The notes under the pieces were generated by a model that saw only the letters and a list, made by a program, of their open reading frames with translations, was not told the origin of the DNA and did no database searches. The position numbers and the translations under genes were made by a program. This document shows positions 1 through 9,294 of a stretch of 57,629 nt of DNA, in pieces. How positions within the stretch are numbered: position 1 is the stretch's first letter; every line of letters begins with the position of its first letter. Source of the stretch: CAZGUX01 sp046160045 (GTDB lineage: Bacteria; Acidobacteriota; Terriglobia; Bryobacterales; Bryobacteraceae); NCBI GenBank assembly GCA_046160045.1, contig JBJXGR010000369.1:1-57629 (forward strand). The letters run 5' to 3'.

Positions 1-74
1 CTCGCCAGCAGAGCCCGTCTCCGCTTCACCGGCACCCGCAGACTAACATGCACTCCCCAGACAGGCAGGCAAAA

Positions 75-119
75 GGCGACATTTCTACTTTGCCAGGGAG
101 GCGACATTTCTACTTTGCC
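75..119. repeat. Pair of 20-bp direct repeats, possible mobile-element end
   Basis: The unit GGCGACATTTCTACTTTGCC occurs at 75-94 and again, identically, at 100-119, with a 5-bp spacer (aggga). Repeated subterminal motifs of this kind are known from the ends of IS21-like and related insertion sequences, where the transposase binds several short copies. No transposase reading frame is visible to the right, so if this is an element end, the element lies to the left of the window or only a solo end remains. The repeats are seen directly; the mobile-element reading is inference. Confidence 0.55.
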
Positions 120-141
120 TTGACAAAGGAAAATCAAAAGC

Positions 142-168
142 TTGCACATAGGACGGTAAAGGTATAAA
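142..168 (+). promoter_or_regulatory. Candidate sigma-70-like promoter of the TonB-dependent barrel gene
   Basis: TTGCAC at 142-147 and TATAAA at 163-168 are separated by 15 bp, slightly short for a housekeeping promoter. A TTGACA at 120-125 directly abuts the second copy of the 20-bp repeat and could be an alternative -35 box, but no good -10 box lies 17 bp from it. The start codon of the downstream gene is at 205. A promoter at the edge of a mobile-element end would be in keeping with the repeats upstream. Low confidence. Confidence 0.3.
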
Positions 169-204
169 GTACCAGCAATCTTGGTTGAGCTGGGGTGTAA
201 AACC

Positions 205-3200
205 ATGAATCGACTTCTTGCTCTGCTGATATTCAGCGCCAGCTTAGCCTGGGCGCAAACCACGTCGACCGAAATCCTCGGTACCGTTACCGACCCGACA
301 GGCGCGCTGATCCCTGGCGCGAAAGTCACGTTGCGCCGTCTGGCCACCGGCGAAGTCCGCGACACCGTTACCACCTCCAAAGGCGACTACGCCTTCCCGC
401 TGATCGACATCGGCGAGTACAGAGTGACCGTCGAAGCGCCGGGATTCAAGGTGGAAGAGAAGCGAGGCATCACGGTCCAGTTGCAGCAGAAGGCGCGCGT
501 GGACTTCCAACTCCAGGTTGGCCAGGCGAGCGAGCGTATTGAAGTCATCGCCTCGGGGGTCGTCCTCAAGACGGACGACGCGGCGGTTGGCCAGGTTATC
601 GACAACAAGCGAATCGTCGAACTGCCATTGAATGGCCGCAACATCGCAACCCTGGCCGTGCTCACCCCGGGTGTGCAATTCGGCGTCCGCATGGGACTCG
701 ACGGATCGGGCTCGGCCAGTTTTCCCATACCCGGCTCGATCGTCGCCGTCAGCGCGAACGGCCAGCGCGAGGTCAATCAGCAGATTACTCTCGACGGCGT
801 CATCGCCACCGAGTCGCGAATCAACACCATGGTCTTTACCCCGTCGATCGACGCCATCGAGGAGTTCAAAGTCCAGACGAGTTCCTATTCGGCCGAGTAC
901 GGCCAGAACAACGGCGCCATTATCCAGATTGCGCTCAAGTCCGGCACCAACGACTTCAAAGGCACTCTCTATGAATTCATCCGCAACGATGCGTTCGATG
1001 CCAAGGACTATTTCCTGAACTTCCAGTTGCCGGCCGGCGCGCGGCTGCAGCCCAAGAACCGGCTGCGGCGCAACCAGTTCGGCGCGTTTACCAGCGGTCC
1101 CGTCCTGATTCCGAAAATCTACAATGGCAAGGACCGGACCTTCTGGAGCTTCAACTACGAAGGCCGCCGCGAGACGCAGGAGTTCGTCCAGGAGGCATTC
1201 TGGTTTCCGCAGGAGTTCCGCAACGGCGACTTTTCGTCACTGCTGACCCCCCTGGTGCGCAACGGCCGCGCCATCCGCTCGCCCATCATCGTCTACGATC
1301 CCACCAACGGCGAGCCTTTCCGCGATTCGAGCGGCCGCATCACCAATATCATCCCCGCCAGCCGTATCAACCGCAGCGCGCAAAGCTTCGTGAACAAGTA
1401 CCAGCCCCTGCCGATGTTCACGCCCGAAGACAAGCTGGACATCAATGCGCGATCGAGTGTGCCGAACATCATCAAATCCAATCAAGCCTTCTTCCGCATC
1501 GACCACCAGTTAAGCTCGCACGATAAGATGTTCGTTCGCTACGCGATGGACCGTTCCCAATACGACAACCTGAACATCAATCCCAACTTCCCCACCTTCA
1601 CGTCATCGAGGGCCAACAACGTCGCCGTCCAGCACATTCACATCTTCAGCCCGACGGTCCTGAATGAGTTCCGTTACGGCCTCAACAAGGCCGACGACGC
1701 GTTCACCAACCCCCGGTCGAATACCGACTTCGACCTCGACTCGCTCGGAATCGGCCAGTACCGTGTGGCGACCGACGGCAACCGCAAGTTGAAGCCTGTG
1801 GAGACGGGTATTCCAAGCACATTAATCGGCGGAGACCGGGACCTCGGCAACGGGTTTGACTTCAACACCGTCCATCAGTTCGCCGATAACGTCTCGCTGA
1901 GCCGGGGTAGCCACACATTCAAGGCCGGCATCGAGTACCGCTGGATCGCGCTCGACCGCGCCGGGGGCAACACCAAGCGCGGTGCGGCGGGTTGTTGCGA
2001 GGGCGGCTACAGTATGGCGGGCTGGCTGCTCGGCTATCCCAGCAGTTCGACCACAGGCGAAGGTTCGGCGATCATGAATGCACGCCAGAATCGCTGGGGC
2101 GCTTATTTCCTCGACGACTGGAAAGTCAGCCGCAAACTGACGTTGAATCTCGGAATGCGCTGGGACTACTTCCTGCCGCCCGTCGACCGGCTGGGTGGCT
2201 GGCGCTCCCTGCGGTTGGATATTCTCACTCAGGCGAGCGACGGCCAGCGCCTGCCCACCCTCATCCCCGCGCCCGGCACAAAGAACTTCCAGTTCTATGA
2301 CCGCGAGAATCGTTTCTTCATGCCTCGCGTCGGATTTGCCTATCGCCTGACCGACAAATGGGTCATCCGGGGCGGCGGAGGCTGGTTTGCCAACGCGCAG
2401 CAGCTCAACAATTTCAGCATTCTCATCCTGATGCCCCCCAAGTCCGGCACGTTCGCCTTCAATCAGGTGACCGACGCGGCACAGGTGATTCAATACGAGT
2501 ACAACGGCCAGACCTTCCCGATCCAGACGCGGCGATTCCGCCCCGGTTCGCAAGTCCTGACCCTTGATTCTCTATTCCCCGGGGCCGGCACGGGTCCGGC
2601 GCGCACGAACCTCACCGTCATGCCCCCGGATAACAAGTCCACCAATCACTGGCAGTGGAGCTTCGATCTCCAGCGCTCGCTCCCCTGGAATACGCAGTTG
2701 ACGATTGGCTACGTGGGTAGCAAGACCAATAACCTGGACGCCAGCGTCGCGAACTTCAACAGTCCGGACCCGTCCACCGACACGGACTTCAACCGCCGCC
2801 GCCCATGGCAGGCGTTTGTCGGTCAGGGAGAAGGGAACGCCCCGCGCGCCCTCGGCAGCATCCGCTATCTCGACAGCTACGGCAACGGGTCGTACCAGGG
2901 TCTGCAAACCTCGGTCGACAAGCGCTACAGCGGCGGGCTGACGATGGGGCTTTCGTACACATACAGCAAGGCGCTCGGCGAAGGCTACGGGCGCAATGAA
3001 AGCGGCGCGGGCGTCGGAGGCGATTTCCAGGATCCGCGCAACCGCCGCTCCTCGCGTTCCCGCTTCGGCTTCGACGTCACGCATAACGCTGTCTTCAATT
3101 TCGTGTACGAAATGCCTTTCCTGAACCACTTCAAAGGCGTCCCCGGGTTTTTCCTCGCCGGGTGGCAATCGAACGGCGTCGTCACCATGCGCACCGGCTT

Positions 3201-3648
3201 CCCGTTCAACCTGGGCGGCGGCAATCTCAACAATTCCGGCAGTTCGCGGCCGGATCGCGTGGCGGATGGCCGCTTGGGGAGCAATGCCAGCCGCCAGCGC
3301 TGGTTTGATCCGACGGCGTTCCGCCGCAACGACTGCAACATTCCACGCCGTGCCGACCTCTGCCATTACGGCAGCTCGGGGGACGGCGTGCTGACCACGC
3401 CTGGCGCCCGCAACTTCGATCTCTCCCTGTATAAGAACTGGAAGCTGCCGGTTCTGGGAGAGGGCGGCAGGTTCCAGTTCCGGGCGGAATTCTTCAACGC
3501 GTTCAACACGCCGATGTTCGGCCAGCCGAACGGCATTTCGTTCGCGACCCTGGACTCCATCGTGCCCGACGGCCCGCGTGACGGTGAGATTCGCAGCCTG
3601 CGCCAGCCGATGCGGATCATCCAGTTCGGTGCGAAGATCTACTTCTGA
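205..3648 (+). CDS. TonB-dependent outer-membrane barrel with carboxypeptidase-regulatory domain (Oar-like)
   Basis: An outer-membrane receptor of about 1147 residues of the Oar-like type that is greatly expanded in Acidobacteriota. Residues 1-18 (MNRLLALLIFSASLAWAQ) form a signal peptide. A carboxypeptidase-regulatory-like beta-sandwich follows (about 20-105: EILGTVTDPTGA, GDYAFPLIDIGEY), then a plug-like region (ELPLNGRNIATLAVLTPG), then a long barrel with many alternating aromatic strands. The protein ends ...IIQFGAKIYF with a terminal Phe, the usual C-terminal outer-membrane assembly signal. ATG 205 is chosen over the in-frame TTG at 181 because it begins the signal peptide. The substrate is unknown; no TonB/ExbBD or sugar-use gene is adjacent, so uptake of oligosaccharides or another large ligand is only a family-level guess. 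Confidence 0.9.
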   Translation: MNRLLALLIFSASLAWAQTTSTEILGTVTDPTGALIPGAKVTLRRLATGEVRDTVTTSKGDYAFPLIDIGEYRVTVEAPGFKVEEKRGITVQLQQKARVDFQLQVGQASERIEVIASGVVLKTDDAAVGQVIDNKRIVELPLNGRNIATLAVLTPGVQFGVRMGLDGSGSASFPIPGSIVAVSANGQREVNQQITLDGVIATESRINTMVFTPSIDAIEEFKVQTSSYSAEYGQNNGAIIQIALKSGTNDFKGTLYEFIRNDAFDAKDYFLNFQLPAGARLQPKNRLRRNQFGAFTSGPVLIPKIYNGKDRTFWSFNYEGRRETQEFVQEAFWFPQEFRNGDFSSLLTPLVRNGRAIRSPIIVYDPTNGEPFRDSSGRITNIIPASRINRSAQSFVNKYQPLPMFTPEDKLDINARSSVPNIIKSNQAFFRIDHQLSSHDKMFVRYAMDRSQYDNLNINPNFPTFTSSRANNVAVQHIHIFSPTVLNEFRYGLNKADDAFTNPRSNTDFDLDSLGIGQYRVATDGNRKLKPVETGIPSTLIGGDRDLGNGFDFNTVHQFADNVSLSRGSHTFKAGIEYRWIALDRAGGNTKRGAAGCCEGGYSMAGWLLGYPSSSTTGEGSAIMNARQNRWGAYFLDDWKVSRKLTLNLGMRWDYFLPPVDRLGGWRSLRLDILTQASDGQRLPTLIPAPGTKNFQFYDRENRFFMPRVGFAYRLTDKWVIRGGGGWFANAQQLNNFSILILMPPKSGTFAFNQVTDAAQVIQYEYNGQTFPIQTRRFRPGSQVLTLDSLFPGAGTGPARTNLTVMPPDNKSTNHWQWSFDLQRSLPWNTQLTIGYVGSKTNNLDASVANFNSPDPSTDTDFNRRRPWQAFVGQGEGNAPRALGSIRYLDSYGNGSYQGLQTSVDKRYSGGLTMGLSYTYSKALGEGYGRNESGAGVGGDFQDPRNRRSSRSRFGFDVTHNAVFNFVYEMPFLNHFKGVPGFFLAGWQSNGVVTMRTGFPFNLGGGNLNNSGSSRPDRVADGRLGSNASRQRWFDPTAFRRNDCNIPRRADLCHYGSSGDGVLTTPGARNFDLSLYKNWKLPVLGEGGRFQFRAEFFNAFNTPMFGQPNGISFATLDSIVPDGPRDGEIRSLRQPMRIIQFGAKIYF

Positions 3649-3742
3649 CGCGCCCCGGACCTCTTCCATGACCGAACCGCGGCCGGAAGGCCCTTGACCT
3701 CTTCCCGGCGCCAGCGTTGGGTCGCGTACCAGGCCTCTAGAT

Positions 3743-4567
3743 CTAGACGCTCAGCACCGGACAGGGGGCCTGCCTCACAATCCCATAGGCTTGCGCCCGG
3801 AGGCGTCCCAGTGTGCTGGTGGCCGTGCCGCGGCCGATGATCACCAGGTCCGCTTTCAACTGTTCGGCCGCGGCGGATACCAGTTTGTGCGGCTCGCCTT
3901 CCATAATCAGGGTCTCTGCCTGAAGTCCTGCCGCCTCGACCGCCTTGGCCACACGACTACCCGCCTCCGGGTCGGAGGAGACGTGAAGCACGGTCACCTT
4001 GGCCCCGAATTCCTTCGCCATGGCCTTTCCCCATCCCAGAACGGACCCGGTGCGGGTGCCGAGATCAATGGCGCAGTGGATGTTGTGAAACTGCCAATCG
4101 TTGGGTCCGCCATCCTGCTCCAGGTGCGTGCCCGTCAAGACCGGGCGTTCGGACTCGTCCAGCACCTTCGAGGTCACCGACCCGATGAGCAGTCCGTGAA
4201 GGCGGCCGCGCCCCTGGGTTGGCATCACCACCAGATCAGTGTTTTCCCTCCGCGAGGACTGCAGAATCTCGCCGGCCGCGTCTCCTTCGACAATCCGCCG
4301 CGTGACCTTTACGCCTTCTAATTCGTGCGCGAGGAACGCGTCCAGTTGCGCCCGCTTCTTTGCCAGGTTCTCGTCGGCCAAGTGCCGCAACGATCCTTCA
4401 AACGGTTCCACCATCGCGTAATCCACATGGAATGGTTCCATCACGTGAAGTACGATCAACTCCGCGTCGAAGTGAGCGGCCAGGCGTCGCGCCGACCGGA
4501 CGGCGCCTTCGGCGCGACGCGAAAAATCGACGGGCGCCAGGATCTTATGGATTGAAACTGGATGCAT
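3743..4567 (-). CDS. Universal stress protein, tandem UspA domains
   Basis: A 274-residue cytoplasmic protein with two Usp folds. Domain 1 (about 5-145) starts IHKILAPVDFS and carries the nucleotide-binding signature of ATP-binding Usps near QGRGRLHGLLIGSV. Domain 2 (about 158-274) retains the fold (AKVTVLHVSSDP, ADLVIIGRG) but lacks the terminal G-S of that motif, so only the first half is likely to bind ATP. The start at 4567 is 13 bp downstream of the SulP stop, which suggests a SulP-Usp transcript. Usp proteins next to ion transporters often act as regulatory or energy-sensing partners; that role here is inference. Confidence 0.88.
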   Translation of the reverse strand: MHPVSIHKILAPVDFSRRAEGAVRSARRLAAHFDAELIVLHVMEPFHVDYAMVEPFEGSLRHLADENLAKKRAQLDAFLAHELEGVKVTRRIVEGDAAGEILQSSRRENTDLVVMPTQGRGRLHGLLIGSVTSKVLDESERPVLTGTHLEQDGGPNDWQFHNIHCAIDLGTRTGSVLGWGKAMAKEFGAKVTVLHVSSDPEAGSRVAKAVEAAGLQAETLIMEGEPHKLVSAAAEQLKADLVIIGRGTATSTLGRLRAQAYGIVRQAPCPVLSV

Positions 4568-4580
4568 TCTTTAGGTTGGG

Positions 4581-6125
4581 TCAGTGCGAAGCGGTCGTAA
4601 CGGCGACATTGGCGCGCTGGTAAGAACCGAGCGGGTTCTTGTCTTTATAGAGCCGCAGGGCTTCGTCCCACTCGATAATGATCGTAGCGCCTTTCTGAGT
4701 CCGTTGGGCCTGCCAGGCGGAGAGCGCTTCCAGGCAGGCGTCATCGATATAGTCCAGATCGCGCAGGTGGATATGCGTTTCGTGGTCGGCGGGAACTGAC
4801 TCGAGCGCATCTGCAAACTTGGGGAGGCGCAGGAACGTCGCCGCGCCGATCAGGTAGACGTCGATCCGGGCGTGGCCGGAGTGCTGCATCCGGACGCTAA
4901 AGTGCGTTCTCGCGTAGATGACGTTCAGGACGGAGAGCGCGAGGCCAATCAGGATTCCCTTGAGCAGGTCCGTGGCGACGATGCCGATCACGGTAGAGGC
5001 ATAGATCACCACCGGCGCCCCACCGTACCGCAGCAGTCGCTTCACGTTCTGCACATTCACAAGCTTGTATCCCGTGTAGACGAGAATGGCCGCCAGACTA
5101 GCCGTGGGGACCATTCTTAAGAGCCAGGGGACCGCAACCACCAGCGCCAGCAGCCAAAACCCGTGAAGCATCGCCGACAGCCTCGTTTTGGCGCCGGCGG
5201 CGACATTCGTTGCACTCCTGACAATCACGCCCGTCAGCGGCAGCGCTCCCAGAAGGCCGCACAGAGTGTTTCCGATGCCCTGTGAAAGCAATTCCCGGTT
5301 GTAGTTGGCTTTCGGGCCGTCATGCATCTGATCGACGGCGGCGGCAGACAGCAGTGTCTCCGCGCTCGCGACAAACGCGAACGTGAGTGCCAGCAGGATC
5401 AGATCGCTGTTCACCAACTTCGACAAATTGCCTAAATCAGTAAAGGAAACAGCGTCCAGGAAGTTGTCGCTCAGCTTCACATACCGTATAGGGAGCGACA
5501 GAACAGCGGATACAGCCGTGGCGACGGCAACCGCCACCAATGCGCCGGGAACCCACTTCAACTTTTTCGGAGCGAACTGGGCCCACAAAAGCAGAATGGC
5601 GATGGTGCCGACGCCAACATAGGCCGCCGTGTGGTGCTCGCTGCCGTCTGCCGGAAACAGGCCCTTCGCAATCGATTCGGGGATGGCGAGTAGGTTTCCA
5701 AGCCCGCTCGAGCGGGGCTGATCGTCCACCATGACGTGAAACTGGGCGCCAAAAATAAGGATGCCGATTCCCGCAAGCATGCCAAAAATCACCGAAGGGG
5801 AGATCGCCCGAAATACCTGACCGGCTTTCAGCAGCCCGGCACCGATCTGAAGGAGTCCCGCGAACAAGACCACCAGGGCCAGACCATCCATTCCCCTCTT
5901 CTGCACCACATCGTAGACGAGGACAGCCATACCCGCGGCTGGACCGCTTACTTGAAGCGGGCACCCTGAAAACATTCCAACAACGATCCCGCCGACGATG
6001 CCAGTGATTAGCCCTGCGGCGGGAGGGGCGCCGGAGGCCAAGGCGATTCCCATGCACAGGGGAAGTGCTACCAGAAAGACGACGACGGAAGCCAGAAGGT
6101 CTTGGCGGACAGTTGCGGAATTCAT
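4581..6125 (-). CDS. SulP-family anion transporter with STAS domain (possible bicarbonate transporter)
   Basis: A 514-residue inner-membrane protein of the SulP/SLC26 family. The N-terminal part has 10-14 hydrophobic segments and SulP signatures (PAAGLITGIVGG at about 35-46; QVSGPAAGMAVLV at about 58-70). A cytoplasmic STAS domain occupies about 415-500 (RIDVYLIGAATFLRLPKF, LDYIDDACLEAL). SulP members carry sulfate, bicarbonate or other anions, and BicA-type members are Na+/HCO3- symporters. The substrate cannot be read from sequence, but the gene is divergent from a dabA cluster across 217 bp, so bicarbonate is favoured. It is probably transcribed with the downstream universal stress protein. 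Confidence 0.88.
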   Translation of the reverse strand: MNSATVRQDLLASVVVFLVALPLCMGIALASGAPPAAGLITGIVGGIVVGMFSGCPLQVSGPAAGMAVLVYDVVQKRGMDGLALVVLFAGLLQIGAGLLKAGQVFRAISPSVIFGMLAGIGILIFGAQFHVMVDDQPRSSGLGNLLAIPESIAKGLFPADGSEHHTAAYVGVGTIAILLLWAQFAPKKLKWVPGALVAVAVATAVSAVLSLPIRYVKLSDNFLDAVSFTDLGNLSKLVNSDLILLALTFAFVASAETLLSAAAVDQMHDGPKANYNRELLSQGIGNTLCGLLGALPLTGVIVRSATNVAAGAKTRLSAMLHGFWLLALVVAVPWLLRMVPTASLAAILVYTGYKLVNVQNVKRLLRYGGAPVVIYASTVIGIVATDLLKGILIGLALSVLNVIYARTHFSVRMQHSGHARIDVYLIGAATFLRLPKFADALESVPADHETHIHLRDLDYIDDACLEALSAWQAQRTQKGATIIIEWDEALRLYKDKNPLGSYQRANVAVTTASH

Positions 6126-6342
6126 GGGCGATTGTAGTTGGGCATGGAAAGCTCAGCTTCCAGGGTGGGCGACTTCGCCGGGACAATGCAATTGACTACC
6201 AGTCATTCGGTTCGGTTTGTAGCCTTGTTCTGTACATCCGCACGGTTTTACTTGCTTCTCGTCCCGCTTCCCGTGCTTACTGCTAAGAAGGGCATGTGTC
6301 TCCAGGCATCTTGAGTGCCGAACGGCTCGTCGATAAACCCAC
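6126..6342. promoter_or_regulatory. Divergent intergenic region between sulP and dabA
   Basis: These 217 bp separate two outward-facing start codons and must contain the leftward promoter for SulP-Usp and the rightward promoter for the dab operon. The tract is visibly less GC-rich than the flanking genes. I see isolated -35-like hexamers (for example TTGACT at 6192-6197) but no hexamer pair with good spacing, and no clear operator palindrome. It is the obvious place to look for the binding site of the response regulator encoded at 13346-13981. Confidence 0.5.
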
Positions 6343-9294
6343 ATGACGACTTCCTCTCCCTTAAGCCTTCATTCCGTGCGGGACCGCCGGCCCTACTTGA
6401 GCCACGCTGTGGAGCATGCGGCCCACTACCTTCCGGCCCAAGGCCCAATCGGCGTGTTCATCCATCACAATACGCTGCACGCCTTCCAGCACCTGCCTTT
6501 CGAAAAGGCCGTGTGTGAGGCTTCCAGAGTGTATGGAACCGAACCCTTCCTGCGGGAGGAAGTCTACCGGGATCACATGACCGCCGGGCGCATCCGCGCG
6601 GAAGATGTGGAGGCTATTCTCGACCACGAGACCACCGAGTCAATTCTTCCTGGTCGCCTGGACCGGCGGAGCCTCCGCAAGAGGTTGTTGATTGCGGGGC
6701 AGAGGCGCTTTGAGCCCTCCACGATTCAGTGGTGCCTGGAGGAGACAGACCTGCTCCAGTCCTTGCGGCCGGATGCGGACCTCGCCTTCGCGGCACGCAT
6801 GAGGACCGGAGGTCCGAAAGGCGAAGCGGCCGCTCTGCGCGACCTGTTTGCGGCGTGCGAGGCCATGGTGGAGCAAAAGCAGCCTTCGCCCGAACCCATC
6901 GTCCGGCCTCGCGATCGATTTCTTCAGCGGTGCGGCATCGACCTTGACGAGGTGATCCATCCATTGCTGATCCGGCTCTGCGGAGCCTTCCTGGACCAAG
7001 GTATGGCGTACTGGCCAATGCCCAACCGCCAGGAAGGCTTTCTGCGTTGCGTGCGCGGATTGCTCTCGAAGCGTTGGGTCGTTTTCCCGGAGCATCTGGA
7101 GAGACTGGGGGATGAATTCCGGGCCCAGTCCGAGGCCGGAATGGACGCCGTCGACGTCGCAATCTCGGTATTGGACAGTTTCGGAGTCACCAAAGCTGAT
7201 TGGGATCGGATGATCCAGGCCGAATTGTTGGCGCTGCCGGGCTGGGCAGGCATGATGCACCGCCTGGAGCAGGAACCGGACCTGACGCCCTACGAGCGGG
7301 TGCCTTGCTCGCTGGTGGATTATCTCGCCGTTCGTTTGACGATGCAGACGGTTGCCGCCGCCGGCCTCGTAGGCAAAAGTGGAATCGCCAGCCTCGATGA
7401 ACCGGGTACCTTCGCGTCGCCCTCGACCACCCCCTCCGCGGAGCGGTTGGCGCAGGCCGCGCGGCTGTTTGACGCGTTCCAGTTGCTGGGTTTGTCCAGT
7501 GGGGACGCCGCATCCTTCGGTTCGATCCTGCGGCAGCGGCTGGTTGACGAGATACAGTCGTTCGACGAGATGGAACGGCGGCGGACTCTTCACCTGTCTT
7601 ATGAGCGTCGGCATGAGCACGAAGTGCTTGGACCGCTTCAGAACCAGCGCCAGGCGCATCCGCCCGCGGCCTGGACGCCTCGCCCTTCCGCACAGGTCTT
7701 TTTTTGCATCGACGAACGCGAGGAGTCGATGCGGCGGCATCTGGAAGAGATTGCTCCCAGCGTCGAAACGTTTGGCGCCGCTGGATTCTTCGGCGTGGCC
7801 ATGGAGTACGCCGGCATTGACGACGCTCACGGCGTTCCGCTATGCCCGGTGGTCGTCAAGCCCCAGCATGCCGTGCGGGAAAAACCGATAGACGAACACA
7901 GGCTTCTGCACGCGGAGCGCCGCCGCCGCCGGGCGTGGATAGCCCGCACGGCGCGCGCTACGTTCGTCTCGTCCCGCACATTGACTCGCGGTTGGGCGGC
8001 CACTGCCGGACTGGGTCTGGTGTCTATGCTTCCGCTGATCGCACGGGTGCTGTCGCCCCGCCAGTACGGGCGGGTGCGTAGGGCCCTTTATCAGTGGTTC
8101 CTGCCGCGGCCGGTCACGGAACTCGACTTCATCCGCTCCGGCGGCCAGAATCAACGGGTCATTGAAAAACTGGTGCTCGGGTTCTCCACGCCGGAAAAGA
8201 TCGACCGGGTCGCCGGCGTACTCGGCGCCGCCGGCATCCGCGAGGGCTTCTCGCGCATCGTGGTGATCCTGGGCCACGGGTCGACCAGTCTGAACAACCC
8301 GCACGAATCGGCCCACGATTGCGGCGCTTGCGGAGGACGGCGCGGAGGCCCCAACGCACGCCTTTTCGCCGCTATGGCGAATCGCCCTGAAGTTCGTGAT
8401 GGCCTCCTCGCCCGGGGATTTGACATTCCGGACGACACCTGGTTCGTAGGCGGGTATCACGATACCTGTAACGACAATGTCGATCTGTACGACTTGGAGT
8501 GCGTGCCCGAAGACCTGGACGGAGACCTGCGCCGGATTCGCTCGGCTCTCGGTCGCGCGCAACGTCTGGACGCCCTCGAACGAGCGCGGCGTTTTGAATC
8601 CGTTGGCGCGGATACCAGTCCTGCGGGCGCCTTCCGTCATGTTCAAGGGCGCGCGGAGCATCTGGCGGAACCAAGACCCGAGTATGGGCACGCGACCAAC
8701 GCCGTTTGTATTGTTGGACGGCGGCAGGTAACCCGCGGCCTCTTTCTGGATCGGCGGTCTTTCCTGGTCTCCTATGACGCGGCGCTCGATCGCGGCGACG
8801 CGAGCCTCGCCCAGTTGCTCGGCGCCGTGATCCCGGTGTGCGCGGGAATCAGTCTCGAATACTACTTCTCGTATGTCGACAACGAGGGGTATGGCTGCGG
8901 CACCAAATTGCCGCATAACATCACCGGCCTGATTGGCGTGATGAACGGTCATGCGAGCGATCTCCGGACGGGACTGCCTCTGCAGATGGTCGAGGTTCAC
9001 GAGCCGGTCAGGATTCTGTTTGTCGTGGAAACCACTCCGGAGCGGGTGATGAAGGTCATTTCGGCCAACGCGGGGGTCTTGGAACTCGTGGAGAATCGAT
9101 GGGTCCGCCTGGCGACGCTCGATCCCGACACGGGAGAAGTCCACGTCCGGCGCGGCCATGGTTTCGAGAAACTCGAAGGGGGCCTGGACGCCGTTCCCTC
9201 GGTCGCGTCGTCGGTGGACTGGTTTCGCGGAAAACGTCAACATCTTCCCATTGCCCGGATTGCGCGCCGGGATAAGGAACTCGCCGTTGTTTGA
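6343..9294 (+). CDS. dabA: DabA: zinc-dependent inorganic-carbon accumulation subunit (DUF2309/UPF0753)
   Basis: A 983-residue protein of the DabA/DUF2309 family, the cytoplasmic beta-carbonic-anhydrase-like subunit of the DAB dissolved-inorganic-carbon accumulation complex. Typical family sequence starts near the N-terminus (VFIHHNTLHAFQHLPF). The four expected Zn ligands are present: C455 and D457 in FFCIDEREES, H645 in ILGHGSTS, and C660 in HDCGACGG. The H-to-C distance of 15 equals that of the characterised Halothiobacillus enzyme (H524/C539). In the DAB model, CO2 is hydrated in one direction, energised by the partner membrane subunit. The start ATG at 6343 gives the usual family N-terminus. 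The 3' end overlaps the next gene by 8 bp if that gene starts at TTG 9287. Confidence 0.95.
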   Translation: MTTSSPLSLHSVRDRRPYLSHAVEHAAHYLPAQGPIGVFIHHNTLHAFQHLPFEKAVCEASRVYGTEPFLREEVYRDHMTAGRIRAEDVEAILDHETTESILPGRLDRRSLRKRLLIAGQRRFEPSTIQWCLEETDLLQSLRPDADLAFAARMRTGGPKGEAAALRDLFAACEAMVEQKQPSPEPIVRPRDRFLQRCGIDLDEVIHPLLIRLCGAFLDQGMAYWPMPNRQEGFLRCVRGLLSKRWVVFPEHLERLGDEFRAQSEAGMDAVDVAISVLDSFGVTKADWDRMIQAELLALPGWAGMMHRLEQEPDLTPYERVPCSLVDYLAVRLTMQTVAAAGLVGKSGIASLDEPGTFASPSTTPSAERLAQAARLFDAFQLLGLSSGDAASFGSILRQRLVDEIQSFDEMERRRTLHLSYERRHEHEVLGPLQNQRQAHPPAAWTPRPSAQVFFCIDEREESMRRHLEEIAPSVETFGAAGFFGVAMEYAGIDDAHGVPLCPVVVKPQHAVREKPIDEHRLLHAERRRRRAWIARTARATFVSSRTLTRGWAATAGLGLVSMLPLIARVLSPRQYGRVRRALYQWFLPRPVTELDFIRSGGQNQRVIEKLVLGFSTPEKIDRVAGVLGAAGIREGFSRIVVILGHGSTSLNNPHESAHDCGACGGRRGGPNARLFAAMANRPEVRDGLLARGFDIPDDTWFVGGYHDTCNDNVDLYDLECVPEDLDGDLRRIRSALGRAQRLDALERARRFESVGADTSPAGAFRHVQGRAEHLAEPRPEYGHATNAVCIVGRRQVTRGLFLDRRSFLVSYDAALDRGDASLAQLLGAVIPVCAGISLEYYFSYVDNEGYGCGTKLPHNITGLIGVMNGHASDLRTGLPLQMVEVHEPVRILFVVETTPERVMKVISANAGVLELVENRWVRLATLDPDTGEVHVRRGHGFEKLEGGLDAVPSVASSVDWFRGKRQHLPIARIARRDKELAVV

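Noticed and set aside
2572..3669. 365-codon leftward frame under the TonB-dependent barrel
   Set aside because: No motif and no ribosome-binding site; the forward gene extends across it to its proper C-terminal Phe.
3736..3747. 12-bp palindrome TCTAGATCTAGA at the universal stress protein stop
   Set aside because: Overlaps the stop codon and is too short and isolated to call a regulatory site; likely chance.
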